A stretch of DNA of 64,000 nt from Chlorobaculum sp. 24CR (GCF_004118635.1 NZ_SDGU01000036.1:1-64000); one strand, 5' to 3'. Counted from the first letter of the stretch, positions 10,755 to 23,196 are shown. The notes: generated by a model not told the origin, from the letters alone. A program made the numbers and translations.

Positions 10755-10866
10755 GACGGCAGGATTGGAGATTAGCGGAATTCAGCAGAAGGCGCGTTCT
10801 TGCATAGCCTGTATGGCTATGTACAAAAAAATGGGGATTAACCGAAACCGCCGCGCAAGCCGCGCC

Positions 10867-12639
10867 TCAGGCTTCGGCGACAGGAATCGTAACCGTAAAG
10901 GTCGAGCCTCGATTGATCCGGGAGCGCACCTCAACCTTGCCTTTATGCGCGAGCACGATGTGCTTCACGATGGAAAGGCCGAGACCGGTGCCGCCAAGCT
11001 CGCGGGAACGCGCCTTGTCAACCCGGTAGAAGCGCTCGAAAATCCGGTCGAGATCGGCCTGCGGAATGCCGATGCCGTTGTCGGCGACCTCGATGCTGAC
11101 GCCGTCGCCGGTGGTGTAGGCGCTGACTCTGACGCGCCCCCGGTTTTCATCGACGTACTTGATGGCGTTGTCGATGAGATTACGCATGATGATGTCGAAG
11201 TAGTTCTTGTCGGCATAGACTGGCGGCAAGCCGTCGGGCGCGTTCAGCTCGATGCGCACCCCCTTGCGCGAGGCGGCGGGCTCGAACAGCGCCACCGTTT
11301 TTTCGAGCTGCGGCCTGACATTGAGAGGCTCGAAGGTGTAGAGTATTTTGCCCGATTCGATGCGCGACAGATCGAGCACGTCGTTAACCAGCGCGGTGAG
11401 CTGCTCGCTCTCCTGCAGGATGATGTTCAGAAACGCCGTGGCGTTTTCGGGATCGTTGACCGCCCCTTCGAGCAGGGTTTCGGTGTAGCCCCGGATGCTC
11501 GCCAGCGGCGTACGCAGCTCGTGCGACACGCTGGAGACGAAATCGCGACGGGTGCGCTCCAGGTTGCGCAGGCGGGTGACGTCGTTGATGACCAGCACCG
11601 TCCCGTCGAACTGCGAGCCGCTCATCACCGGCACGGCGGTCACCTTGAGGATGCGCTTGCCTTTGGAGGTCGAAGCTGTCAGTTCTTCGTTGTAAACCCC
11701 GCTCTGGCGACGGTGTACCCGCTCGAATAGCTCCCGCATTCCCGGATCCTCGATATGGGTGACCGGTATCGAGCGCTTACGGGCGGCTTCGATCATGAAA
11801 AGCCGCGACGCGGCAGGGTTGGCCAGCACAATTTCGCCCGAGGCGTTGGTGACGATAATGGCTTCGCGAATGCTCGAAAGCACCTCCCGGAGCCACTCCT
11901 CCTTGCGGGTCAGCCGCACGATCTCTTCGGAAAGGTAGTTGAACGCCCGCGCCAGCCGTCCGATTTCGTCCTCGCGCTTAACCGGAATCTTCACCTCCTT
12001 CTCGCCGTGCAGAAAGCGGTCGGCGGCGCTGGCGATCCTGACGAGCGGGCGGGAGAGAAACATCGCCGACAAGGCCCCAGCTACCAGGGCGAGCAGGAGC
12101 GCCCAGTAGAGGCCGCCCTCAATGCCGCGGTCGATCTGCGCCTCGACGGCGGTGATGTCGTGCATCGGCTTGGCCAGCCGGAGCACCGCCCACGGCACCG
12201 GCTGGCCGACCGGCATGGCCATGTAGAGCATGTTTTCGCGCACGGAAACACTGAAGCGCCTCGCCTCTCCGAGGCGTCCGGAGAGCGCCTCCCGGACCTC
12301 CTCGCGGTTGCGGTGATTCTCAAGCTTGCCGAATTTGTCAGCCGGAACGTAGGAGTCTCCGATCACCCTGCCATCGAGACCGATCAGAGTGAGCCGCACA
12401 TCGAGCGTCTTGCCAATGCGGTCGGCCCACTGGTCGGAGAGCGCCGGATCGTCCCAGCCCGAAGGGCGGCTCTCCAGCATTCCGGCCAGGAGGCGGAGGT
12501 CATGAAGCAGGCTTGTCCGGACGTTCTGGGAAAGCACCTTGCGGAGCTGACGTCCCTGATAAACGTAGCTGAAAGCAAGCGAAAAAAAGATGATCAGCCC
12601 GAAAACCAGACCGAGTCTGAATGAGAGCTTAGCCTTCAC
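10867..12639 (-). CDS. Sensor histidine kinase, PhoR-like
   Basis: 590 residues. Membrane segments lie near residues 8-26 and 172-195, bounding a periplasmic sensor. Then come HAMP (RIASAADRFLHGEKEVKIP), a PAS domain (EEWLREVLSSIREAIIVTNASGEIV), HisKA with the phospho-His in SSVSHELRTPLASIRGY, and a HATPase with N box NLIDNAIKY and GTGLGLSIVKHI. It overlaps the response regulator gene by 11 bp, so it is translated from the same message. PhoR is the closest architecture, but no pst genes are present here to support phosphate sensing. Confidence 0.93.
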   Translation of the reverse strand: MKAKLSFRLGLVFGLIIFFSLAFSYVYQGRQLRKVLSQNVRTSLLHDLRLLAGMLESRPSGWDDPALSDQWADRIGKTLDVRLTLIGLDGRVIGDSYVPADKFGKLENHRNREEVREALSGRLGEARRFSVSVRENMLYMAMPVGQPVPWAVLRLAKPMHDITAVEAQIDRGIEGGLYWALLLALVAGALSAMFLSRPLVRIASAADRFLHGEKEVKIPVKREDEIGRLARAFNYLSEEIVRLTRKEEWLREVLSSIREAIIVTNASGEIVLANPAASRLFMIEAARKRSIPVTHIEDPGMRELFERVHRRQSGVYNEELTASTSKGKRILKVTAVPVMSGSQFDGTVLVINDVTRLRNLERTRRDFVSSVSHELRTPLASIRGYTETLLEGAVNDPENATAFLNIILQESEQLTALVNDVLDLSRIESGKILYTFEPLNVRPQLEKTVALFEPAASRKGVRIELNAPDGLPPVYADKNYFDIIMRNLIDNAIKYVDENRGRVRVSAYTTGDGVSIEVADNGIGIPQADLDRIFERFYRVDKARSRELGGTGLGLSIVKHIVLAHKGKVEVRSRINRGSTFTVTIPVAEA

Positions 12640-13339
12640 CGGACTCCTCTCCGTTTTCGTCGAACTTGTAGCCGAGGCCGCGCACGGTCTTGATGAAGCG
12701 CCCGGCGTCGCCGAGCTTTTCGCGGAGGCGGGTGACGTGCGTGTCGATGGTGCGGGTGTTGATGCTCTTGTCCACGTCCCACACGTCGCTCAGAAGCACC
12801 TCGCGGGTCTGCGCCTGCCCCTTGCGCTTCATCAAAAGCGCCAGCAGCTTGAACTCCATGAGGGTGAGCACCAGCGGACGACCGTCGAGCGTGGCGGCGT
12901 GGCGACCAATGTCGATTTCGATGCCGCCCGAACGGAGCACCTCCTGCACGTTGCTGCGGTTGCGCCGGTCGCGCTTGAGAATGGCGCGAATTCTGAGATT
13001 CAGCTCGCGGGGGCTGAAGGGCTTCACGACATAGTCGTCGATGCCAAGCTCGAAGCCGAACACCTTGTCGATCTCCTCCCCCTTGGCGGTCAGCATCACG
13101 ATGGGCAGGTCGCTGTACTGCACATCCTGGCGAATCCGGCGGCACACCTCGAAGCCGTCGATGCCGGGCAGCATAATATCGAGCAGCACCAGGCTCACGG
13201 CATGACGTTTCAGCTCGTCGAGCGCCTCCTCGCCGGTGGCCGCGTGAACGCAGGCGTAGCCAGCCTTTTCGAGGTTATACTTCAACAGTCCGGCAAGGTT
13301 CCGGTCATCTTCGACGATCAGTATGGAGGGTTCAGCCAT
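12629..13339 (-). CDS. OmpR/PhoB-family response regulator
   Basis: 236 residues. Receiver domain with the phospho-acceptor Asp in LVLLDIMLPGIDG, conserved Thr/Lys in VMLTAKGE and DDYVVKPFSPREL. The C-terminal winged helix ends with INTRTIDTHVTRLREKLGD, the OmpR-type recognition region. Partner of the overlapping histidine kinase. Target genes unknown. Confidence 0.95.
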   Translation of the reverse strand: MAEPSILIVEDDRNLAGLLKYNLEKAGYACVHAATGEEALDELKRHAVSLVLLDIMLPGIDGFEVCRRIRQDVQYSDLPIVMLTAKGEEIDKVFGFELGIDDYVVKPFSPRELNLRIRAILKRDRRNRSNVQEVLRSGGIEIDIGRHAATLDGRPLVLTLMEFKLLALLMKRKGQAQTREVLLSDVWDVDKSINTRTIDTHVTRLREKLGDAGRFIKTVRGLGYKFDENGEESGEG

Positions 13340-13360
13340 GCTTGTTCAATTGTGTTCATT

Positions 13361-14326
13361 TCAGGCGATTTTCCAGCAGGCCGCACGATGGCCCGGTTCA
13401 TGTTCGAGAAGCGGCGGCTGCTCCCGGCGGCAGTGGTCGTCCGACAGCGGGCAGCGTCCGGCGAAGCGGCATCCATCCGGCAGGCGCGTGGCGCTCGGCA
13501 CGTTGCCCTCGATCACGTTCAGCCGCTCCTTTTTGGCGCCGAGGCGAGGAATCGACTTGAGCAGCCCCTGCGTGTAGGGGTGGAGCGGGTTTTCGAAAAT
13601 GTGCCGCACCGCGCCGCTCTCGGCGATGCGCGAAGCGTACATCACGACGACCTCCTCGCAGAGTTCGGCCACCACGCCGAAGTCGTGGGTGATGAGCATC
13701 ACGCTCATGCCGCGCTCCTGGCGCAGCCTGCCGATGAGTTCGAGGATCTGAGCCTGCACGGTCACGTCGAGCGCCGTTGTCGGCTCATCGGCAATGAGCA
13801 GCTCCGGCCCGCACGAGAGCGCCATCGCAATCATCACTCGCTGGCGCATTCCACCCGACAGCTCGTGGGGATAGGAGGAGATGCGTTCGGCGGGATTCGG
13901 AATGCCGACCAGGTTCAGCAGCTCGACCGCCTGCCGCCGCGCTTCCGACTTGCTCACGTTGCGGTGGTTGAGAATCTGCTCCATGATCTGGTCGCCGCAG
14001 GTGAAGACCGGATTGAGCGAACTCATCGGTTCCTGAAAGATCATGGCGATCTCGTTGCCGCGAATCTTGCGCATCTCGGCTTCCGATGCCTTGACGATGC
14101 TGCGCCCTTTCCAGAGGATGTCGCCCCCGGCGAAGTAGCCCGGCGGCATCGGCACGAGGCGCATGATCGAAAGCGCCGTCACCGACTTGCCGCACCCCGA
14201 CTCGCCGACAATGCCGATAATGCGGTTCGGGGCGAGCGAAAAGCTCACGCCATCGACAGCCTTGGCGATACCGCTATCGGTGCGGTACCAGGTTTTCAGA
14301 TCCTTGAGTTCGAGAATATGCTCCAT
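13361..14326 (-). CDS. Peptide/nickel-type ABC transporter ATP-binding protein (OppD/DppD-like)
   Basis: 321 residues from the ATG at 14326, where homology starts ([19 protein letters not shown]); the frame is open further upstream without support. Walker A GESGCGKS, signature LSGGMRQRV, Walker [13 protein letters not shown], and the C-terminal OppD/DppD extension with [13 protein letters not shown] and a CRFAGRCPL cysteine patch. Energises import of peptides or similar substrates. No permease or binding-protein gene lies beside it in the window. It precedes the response-regulator gene by 21 bp and may be co-transcribed. Confidence 0.93.
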   Translation of the reverse strand: MEHILELKDLKTWYRTDSGIAKAVDGVSFSLAPNRIIGIVGESGCGKSVTALSIMRLVPMPPGYFAGGDILWKGRSIVKASEAEMRKIRGNEIAMIFQEPMSSLNPVFTCGDQIMEQILNHRNVSKSEARRQAVELLNLVGIPNPAERISSYPHELSGGMRQRVMIAMALSCGPELLIADEPTTALDVTVQAQILELIGRLRQERGMSVMLITHDFGVVAELCEEVVVMYASRIAESGAVRHIFENPLHPYTQGLLKSIPRLGAKKERLNVIEGNVPSATRLPDGCRFAGRCPLSDDHCRREQPPLLEHEPGHRAACWKIA

Positions 14327-14800
14327 AAATAATAACCATGCGCCCGCGCCCATCGGCGGAAAGCGCAACTTTGATGAAGGTGAATGTACGACAGAGAACC
14401 CTGACTCACGCGGCCCCAACAGCCCGCGACAATGCAATTTGCACAATTTTCACAAAGTATGGGGAGGGAAAGTTGAGGGGGCCGGACATCGATCTGACTG
14501 ATCGGGCGGATCGGACAAACGGCACGTGTGAGACAACCGAACCGTCGCACCACTCCGTATGCGAGCGGCCACAAGAGCCGCCCCTACATCACCATCTCGG
14601 ATTTATCATTGCCTTGCAGGAGGCTGCCTTAACAGGCCGGGAACGCCGAGCGCCTGCTCGGCAATGGAGCCGAAGGCTCCACATATTTTGGTTTCAACGT
14701 CATTGATATATTACGAAGAAACGTTAATCTGAGGTAAAATTGCTTATTAACAAAAAAAGATGCCGAGCAGGCGCTCGGCGCTCCCAGGGAAAACAAGAGT
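14327..14800. other. 474-bp intergenic region holding dispersed repeats
   Basis: No supported gene. It contains a GATC-rich string near 14490 like that at 7070-7100, a GCGGC/GCCGC hairpin at 14575-14591, and the two facing palindromes listed separately. The last part supplies the ribosome site for the XRE gene. Confidence 0.6.
14644..14780. repeat. Pair of facing 20-bp palindromic repeats
   Basis: CGCCGAGCGCCTGCTCGGCA at 14644-14663 and its exact reverse complement at 14761-14780. Each arm is itself a hairpin (GCCGAGC/GCTCGGC). The 97 bp between them are AT-rich apart from a GGAGCC/GGCTCC hairpin directly after the left arm. This is the layout of a REP doublet or a small MITE-like unit. It ends 20 bp before the XRE gene. 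Confidence 0.75.
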
Positions 14801-15094
14801 ATGAAAAACGACACGAACAGAGATGAATTGCAGGCTTTTATTGACGAGCAGAAGGCGTCAAGTCCCGGTTTTGCCGAAGGGTTCGATGAAGGATACAGAA
14901 ATTTCCGCATCGGCGTGATGCTCAAGCAGGCAAGGCTTAATGCGGGAATGTCGCAGGTCGAAGTCGCCCAAAAGCTGAAAACCCACAAATCAGCGATTTC
15001 ACGAATCGAGAACCACGCAGAAGATGTAAAGCTTTCAACGTTATCAAGCTACGCCGAAGCGCTCGGCAAAAAGCTTGAGATTTTGATTAGCTGA
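14801..15094 (+). CDS. XRE-family helix-turn-helix protein, orphan HigA-like antitoxin
   Basis: 97 residues. The HTH lies in GVMLKQARLNAGMSQVEVAQKLKTHKSAISRIENH (about 43-77), and the end is the ALGKKLEILIS strand common to antitoxins of HigB/RelE-type systems. In such systems the toxin gene normally precedes or directly follows; neither side has one here. It is therefore either an orphan or a regulator. AGGGAAAACAAGAG before the ATG is a usable ribosome site. It sits beside a palindrome pair and an AT-rich operon. Confidence 0.82.
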   Translation: MKNDTNRDELQAFIDEQKASSPGFAEGFDEGYRNFRIGVMLKQARLNAGMSQVEVAQKLKTHKSAISRIENHAEDVKLSTLSSYAEALGKKLEILIS

Positions 15095-15162
15095 AATTCT
15101 GATGGATTCTGGTAAATCGAGTATGGTTGCGATTGAGGTTAGAACATTTTTCGACAATTCTT

Positions 15163-15978
15163 CTAATAGATTTCTGAACTTGACAGACTTTCGTAATCGA
15201 GATTCTGTGAGAAAAACTCACCTTCATCAATAGCGCTTTTAATGATTAGCTCTATCCACTCAGGAACTTTAATTTCTAATTCTCTTCTTAGTCCCGTCCA
15301 ATCCAGAGACGCCAAAGAACCATTCAATTCGTCAGTAGACCACATAAGTTTTTCAATGCCTGAATGAAAACCATATTCTTGGACGCCACTTAACTTAGTA
15401 AAAAATACATCCCATACAGCATCTTCTCTAACCTCGTCATCAATATATTGTTCGTCAGCATAAAGGTCTGTATTTTGAAAAAACGGTGTATTTCCAAGAT
15501 CTTTAACGACAGCCAAAATAAAACGATATGAGCTTTTCCACGACCCACAATTATCCATATATCGACGAACCAGTGATGCATGTGTGAGAGACCTTCTACC
15601 ATCTATTCCTCCAGATATTGCCTGAAGAAATATCCATGCTGGTTTTGCTTTGTGATATTGCGCCAACCCCTGATTAATTGGATCGTACTGATTGTTTGTC
15701 CAAGCAAATTTCTCGCTATACTGAAGTTTATCGACTGGTTTATGCTCAACAAGATCGGCCATTCCCGAAAAGCCCGCGAATTCCCCAGCATGTTCTCTTA
15801 ACCCTTCATCCACTACAAATCGTGGCAAATCTTTACGATGTAAATACTTACACGTTGTTCGATCAGGATCGGAGATCACAGAATCATGCTTTACACAAAA
15901 GCCAGGACCTCTACCAATAAGCGGACTCTGTCCGCAATCATGGATGCAGTTTCTGCACGAAAATAGCTCCTCCACCAT
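15163..15978 (-). CDS. Hypothetical protein with N-terminal cysteine cluster
   Basis: 271 residues. The first 45 hold five cysteines (CRNCIHDCG, FCVKH and TCKYLHRKDLP), plausibly a metal-binding module. The rest is soluble, charged and rich in aromatic residues, including WTNNQYDPINQGLAQYHKAKPAWIF. No known family recognised. The start codon overlaps the stop of the preceding gene as TAATG, so the two are translationally coupled. Strongly AT-rich compared with the core genes, which suggests recent transfer. Confidence 0.75.
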   Translation of the reverse strand: MVEELFSCRNCIHDCGQSPLIGRGPGFCVKHDSVISDPDRTTCKYLHRKDLPRFVVDEGLREHAGEFAGFSGMADLVEHKPVDKLQYSEKFAWTNNQYDPINQGLAQYHKAKPAWIFLQAISGGIDGRRSLTHASLVRRYMDNCGSWKSSYRFILAVVKDLGNTPFFQNTDLYADEQYIDDEVREDAVWDVFFTKLSGVQEYGFHSGIEKLMWSTDELNGSLASLDWTGLRRELEIKVPEWIELIIKSAIDEGEFFSQNLDYESLSSSEIY

Positions 15979-16400
15979 TACTCCCTTTTAAAATACTTTT
16001 GGATATTTTTAAACGCCCAAGTGATCATATCTTTTTTTTCAACACCGGTCACGTCGAACGACCATTGCAACACACCTTCCTTGCGTCGCCTGGCATATCG
16101 CTGAGCCTGGATTGCTCGTGCGCGTTCTTCCTTTTGAGAACTGTTAGCAGCATCTCGCAATGCGGACATGAGATCAGAATGCTGTACCAATGCGTGCCCA
16201 TCACTGTTGATCTCTGGCTGTAATGCTTGATACAATACTGGGCCAAAATCCCGGATTTTTTCCGGTGATAAAGAAACACTTGTGAGTTGCGTCCTTTTTC
16301 CCCTCGCACGGACTATATGCTCTGAAAAAGAGCAATCTTTCGACAAATCAGGTGCCGTTACACCGTCAGCCTGATCTTTACGGAAATAATCAGCACTCAT
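15978..16400 (-). CDS. Hypothetical protein, first gene of a coupled pair
   Basis: 140 residues, soluble, with a basic helical segment EERARAIQAQRYARRRKEG in the middle and a C-terminus WAFKNIQKYFKRE. No family recognised. Upstream gene of the TAATG-coupled pair. The composition is AT-rich like its partner. The pair lies between an orphan antitoxin and a MOSC remnant in a region bounded by core genes, which is a typical place for mobile accessory functions. Confidence 0.72.
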   Translation of the reverse strand: MSADYFRKDQADGVTAPDLSKDCSFSEHIVRARGKRTQLTSVSLSPEKIRDFGPVLYQALQPEINSDGHALVQHSDLMSALRDAANSSQKEERARAIQAQRYARRRKEGVLQWSFDVTGVEKKDMITWAFKNIQKYFKRE

Positions 16401-16614
16401 GTTCTCTTCTATTTCTTTTTTTCTCTGCGTAAGTTGCTGTTACTAAATTCTTAGACTCGCGTCGAATAATCCACCCAACCCGGAAAACGCAGACAAAATA
16501 TACGTGAATCAGACAACTTTGAAATCTTCACCACAAATCAGATTACCTAAGTGTAAATCTAACGCGCGTTTTTGACTCTACCAACACTTTACCGCGATAG
16601 TTCCCTGTCACGCC

Positions 16615-16758
16615 TCACATTCCAATAAGCTCATCCCCAGCCCTCACCACCCCACCTGCGCGAAGTTCTGCCGTATAGATGCCATCTCCCGGCACATCAC
16701 GCCCATCTCGGAACTCGTTACGCATCATCGCCGCTATTTCTTCCTGAATAAAGCCTCT
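16615..16758 (-). pseudogene. Remnant of a MOSC-domain protein
   Basis: The minus strand reads in one frame [15 protein letters not shown] and [19 protein letters not shown] before a TGA. That is the C-terminal end of a MOSC domain (the beta-barrel of molybdenum-cofactor sulfurases, YiiM and YuaD). Two stop codons precede this stretch and nothing like the rest of a MOSC domain is found upstream, so only about 48 codons remain. It is the only coding trace I see in the 450-bp gap before mfd. Confidence 0.6.
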
Positions 16759-16851
16759 TTATTATATTACCCGAATTATTACAGAAACCTGAACAGGTTC
16801 AACCATTCACTCCGCCGGGCGGCTGGTGCGATTGCTTCACGGAATACCTCC

Positions 16852-20193
<3,342 letters not shown>

Positions 20194-20224
20194 CCCGTTC
20201 TCCCTCCTATAGGACTTATAGGTC

Positions 20225-20248
20225 GAATAGGACTTATAAGTCCTATTC
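20225..20248. repeat. 24-bp perfect palindrome after mfd
   Basis: Half-site GAATAGGACTTA followed by its exact complement TAAGTCCTATTC with no spacer. An incomplete copy of the half-site (ATAGGACTTATAGG) lies just upstream at 20210-20223. There is no T-run. The gap between mfd and the chlorosome gene is 155 bp. Confidence 0.7.
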
Positions 20249-20351
20249 TCCCCTCCCCAACTTTTAACAATTGTTAGAAACTATTTCCCGAAACCGAACG
20301 GTTATTGGAATTATGAAGCAATTCACTTCATAAACATAAAATCATACAGTG

Positions 20352-21020
20352 ATGAATACCACCATAAACAACCGAAAATGTTCCGCCCAGGTTGGGGATA
20401 GATTGCTCGATGTAGCTCGCGCTCATCACAGCCATATTGGTTACTTTTGCGGCGGAAACGCAATCTGCCAGACCTGTTACGTCAGGGTGCTCGAAGGTGC
20501 GGAGCTGCTTTCGCCGATGAGCGACGCCGAAAAAGCGATGCTTTCCGACAGGCTGATAAAGGAGGGTACGCGAATGGCCTGCCAGACCCTCATAGAAAAA
20601 CCGGGCAAAATTACGATTCTCTCCGAGGTCGAGGCAGCCAAAAGGATGACCCTCGAAAATCCGCTCCAGCTTCCGGCATATATGGGCAAGATGGGTTGGG
20701 AGTCGGCGGTCAAGTTCACTGACACGATCGTTTTTCAGGCGCAGCGTGAAAAGGGGGAACATGCGCTTGAACCGACACAATTGCTTCACGATGTCGCGGC
20801 GGGCATAGGTGACGCCATTCAGCTCGTGATCGAAGCCATACAGGACTTGTTCGGAGTGAAGCGTTCGGCGGAAAAACCCGAACCCGGAGCAGGAGATGGC
20901 TACGGCGGCGATGTGGCGGCGATCCTTGCAAAAAGGGCGGAATGTAACAACGGTCACCGCAGGATCGTCTCTCCCGAGGGACTCCAGCTCCATCAGGAGT
21001 GCGGCGCTACCTGCAACTGA
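20352..21020 (+). CDS. Chlorosome envelope [2Fe-2S] protein, CsmI/CsmJ/CsmX family
   Basis: 222 residues. An adrenodoxin-like ferredoxin domain at the N-terminus has Cys33, Cys39, Cys42 and Cys77 (YFCGGNAICQTC...RMACQTL), which is C-x5-C-x2-C rather than the plant C-x4-C-x2-C. The rest is a helical, less conserved tail with Cys near the end (LHQECGATCN). These proteins sit in the chlorosome envelope of green sulfur bacteria and carry redox centres that control quenching of energy transfer under oxidising conditions. Followed by its paralogue. From gene order I think this is CsmX, but cannot confirm the paralogue. A GTG precedes the ATG directly. Confidence 0.85.
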   Translation: MNTTINNRKCSAQVGDRLLDVARAHHSHIGYFCGGNAICQTCYVRVLEGAELLSPMSDAEKAMLSDRLIKEGTRMACQTLIEKPGKITILSEVEAAKRMTLENPLQLPAYMGKMGWESAVKFTDTIVFQAQREKGEHALEPTQLLHDVAAGIGDAIQLVIEAIQDLFGVKRSAEKPEPGAGDGYGGDVAAILAKRAECNNGHRRIVSPEGLQLHQECGATCN

Positions 21021-21030
21021 CCCGCGTCTG

Positions 21031-21057
21031 AAAAAAGCCGGAACTCCCGGCTTTTTT
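21031..21057 (+). terminator. Bidirectional Rho-independent terminator
   Basis: AAAAAAGCCGG/CCGGCTTTTTT, an 11-bp perfect stem with a five-base loop, 11 bp after the stop codon of the first chlorosome gene. The second chlorosome gene therefore probably has its own promoter. Confidence 0.9.
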
Positions 21058-21130
21058 CATTTTCGCTCATTTGGCGAAATAACGCTTGAAGTACTCTTTG
21101 AAACCCATCGTACCGGAGGTATATTTCTGC

Positions 21131-21871
21131 ATGGAAAAATCTCCCGGCGACTCATTCGACAAGCCATCGTTCACCAATGACAATCTTACCGCCATGACTA
21201 TCTACATCAACGACAGACCGTGTGAAGCGCAGGTCGGCGATCTGCTGCTCAACGCCGCAAAACGCAACAAATCGCACATCGGCTACATCTGCGGCGGCAA
21301 CGCCATCTGCCAGAGCTGTTTCGTCTATGTGCTCGAAGGGGCCGACTGCCTCTCCCTACCGGGCGAAGATGAAAAGGCCTTTATCTCCGACAAACTTTTC
21401 GCCGAGGGCGGACGCCTCGCCTGCCGCACCACCATCGTCAAGGAGGGAACGATCCGGATGCTGACCCGCGCCGAAAAATTCCGCAGAATCGTGCTCGGAC
21501 TGAACGCGCCCGGCTTCATTACCTACGCGCAAACGATTGGTTACAACGTGACCAACAAGCTCCCCTCCGGCGTTTCGAGCATCGTGTCGAGAGTGCAGTC
21601 CGGACGGCTCAATCCCGTCGATTCTCTCGGCAAGATCGCCAGCGGCCTCGGCCCGGCGTCACAGCTTGCCATGAACAATTTCATCGAAACCTTTCCCTTC
21701 ATGCAAGCCCCGCTCGACATGGCGGGCAGTACCGCCAAAGGGGCGCTCGACACCGCGTCTGGCGCGCTGTGCTCAGTCAGCGGCGGGCGGCTGCACCTGC
21801 CGGGTTCGACCTGCGCCACCCACGACAAACCGGCGGAAGCCGTCGAGCGCATTACCATCTCGGCAAAATAA
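21131..21871 (+). CDS. Chlorosome envelope [2Fe-2S] protein, CsmI/CsmJ/CsmX family
   Basis: 246 residues from the ATG at 21131, preceded by GGAGG eleven bases away. An ATG at 21194 would give 225 residues and align exactly with the neighbouring paralogue. The ferredoxin-type cysteines are C33/C39/C42/C77 in the shorter numbering (YICGGNAICQSC...RLACRTT), identical in spacing to the upstream gene. The C-terminal half is Gly/Ala/Ser-rich with amphipathic stretches, as expected for a protein at the chlorosome lipid envelope. Likely CsmJ or CsmI; the start choice and paralogue name need comparison with C. tepidum. Confidence 0.85.
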   Translation: MEKSPGDSFDKPSFTNDNLTAMTIYINDRPCEAQVGDLLLNAAKRNKSHIGYICGGNAICQSCFVYVLEGADCLSLPGEDEKAFISDKLFAEGGRLACRTTIVKEGTIRMLTRAEKFRRIVLGLNAPGFITYAQTIGYNVTNKLPSGVSSIVSRVQSGRLNPVDSLGKIASGLGPASQLAMNNFIETFPFMQAPLDMAGSTAKGALDTASGALCSVSGGRLHLPGSTCATHDKPAEAVERITISAK

Positions 21872-21975
21872 GCCGTACAAACCTTGACCCGCGCCCCCGG
21901 CAGCCATCGACGGTCTCCGGGAGCGTAATAGCAATGCCGAGAGCTGTTTCAGAAATTCTGACGATTTGACCGACG

Positions 21976-23196
21976 ATGGGCTACTCTTCCGACTTTGGAA
22001 CTCTCGAATTTGAACTCGGAGTCAAAACTCTCGAACGCTGGCTGCTCAAGCCGGAAAAGACGATGAATATCTCCATCGCCGTTCCGAAAGAGCGAGCACA
22101 GGACGAGCGTCGCGTCGCGCTTTCACCGGCGGGCGTTCAGATACTCTCGGAACAAGGCATCCGGGTGGTGGTCGAAAGTGACGCAGGCTGTTTCTGCAAT
22201 TTTCACGATCAGGATTACGCCGAAGCGGGCGCAATTATCGCCGAATCGCCGGAGGAGCTGTACTCCGAGGCCAACGTCATTGTCAAGGTCTCGCCGCCGC
22301 AGCCCGAAGAGCTGCACCTTCTCCTGCCCGGCCAGATGCTCATCTCGGCGGTGCATCTCGGCACGGTGAGTCGCCAGATGCTCAAAACGCTGATCGACAA
22401 GAACATCACGGCGCTTGGCTTCGAGTTCATTGAAACGCGGGACGGCGAGCTGCCCATCGTCCGGACGCTGAGCGAAATCGCCGGATCGCTGGCCATCCAG
22501 ACAGCGGCCAAATACCTCGAAACCGGTTACGGCGGGAGCGGCATTCTGCTCGGCGGCATTGCCGGAGTGCCGCCCGCGCACGTCACCATCATCGGCGCGG
22601 GCACGGTGGGCCTGTTCGCCGCGCAGGACGCGCTCGGCCTCGGTGCGCAGGTGACGGTGATCGACAAGGAGATCAACCGTTTGCGGCGTTTTGAAGCGTT
22701 CTTCAACCGCCACTTGGTGACGGCCATCGCCAACGAGCACTATATCGCCCAACTCGCAAAAATGTCCGATGTGATGATCGGCGCGCTCAGTCCCAAGCTA
22801 AAGCTCAACAAGCCGCTGGTGAGCGAACAGATAGTGCAATCGATGAAGCCCGGCTCGGTCATTATCGACGTGTCGATCGATCAGGGAGCCTGCTTCGGCA
22901 CCAGCCGCCACACGACGCACACCAACCCGATTTACGTCAAGCATGGCGTAACGCACTACTGCGTACCGAACATCCCGTCAGCAGTCGCCAAAACCGCAAC
23001 CTACGCTTTGACCAACACGCTCCTGCCGTTCCTGCTCAAGCTGAACGCGCACCAAACCATTCCGGAAATTCTCTGGAACAGCCACAGCCTCCGGAAAGGC
23101 GCCTACCTCTACAAAGGGTACGTCACCAGGAAAATCCTCGCCGAGCTGACCGACCTCCCCTTCCGCGAAATCGACATGCTGCTCGCCACAGCGTAG
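21976..23196 (+). CDS. ald: Alanine dehydrogenase
   Basis: 406 residues. NAD-dependent oxidative deamination of L-alanine to pyruvate and ammonia (or the reverse amination). The family start is [21 protein letters not shown], then Rossmann motif [27 protein letters not shown] near residue 210, and the C-terminal [19 protein letters not shown] and [11 protein letters not shown] segments. It is about 30 residues longer at the N-terminus than usual; the ATG at 22063 ([10 protein letters not shown]) would give a standard length and may be the real start. Confidence 0.93.
   Translation: MGYSSDFGTLEFELGVKTLERWLLKPEKTMNISIAVPKERAQDERRVALSPAGVQILSEQGIRVVVESDAGCFCNFHDQDYAEAGAIIAESPEELYSEANVIVKVSPPQPEELHLLLPGQMLISAVHLGTVSRQMLKTLIDKNITALGFEFIETRDGELPIVRTLSEIAGSLAIQTAAKYLETGYGGSGILLGGIAGVPPAHVTIIGAGTVGLFAAQDALGLGAQVTVIDKEINRLRRFEAFFNRHLVTAIANEHYIAQLAKMSDVMIGALSPKLKLNKPLVSEQIVQSMKPGSVIIDVSIDQGACFGTSRHTTHTNPIYVKHGVTHYCVPNIPSAVAKTATYALTNTLLPFLLKLNAHQTIPEILWNSHSLRKGAYLYKGYVTRKILAELTDLPFREIDMLLATA

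Noticed and set aside
10806-10830. Hairpin CATAGCC/GGCTATG after the histidine kinase
   Set aside because: The T-run lies on the wrong side of the stem for the minus-strand genes, so it is not called a terminator.
12590-14332. 580-codon plus-strand frame across the response regulator and ABC gene
   Set aside because: Runs antisense through two well-supported genes and shows no domain.
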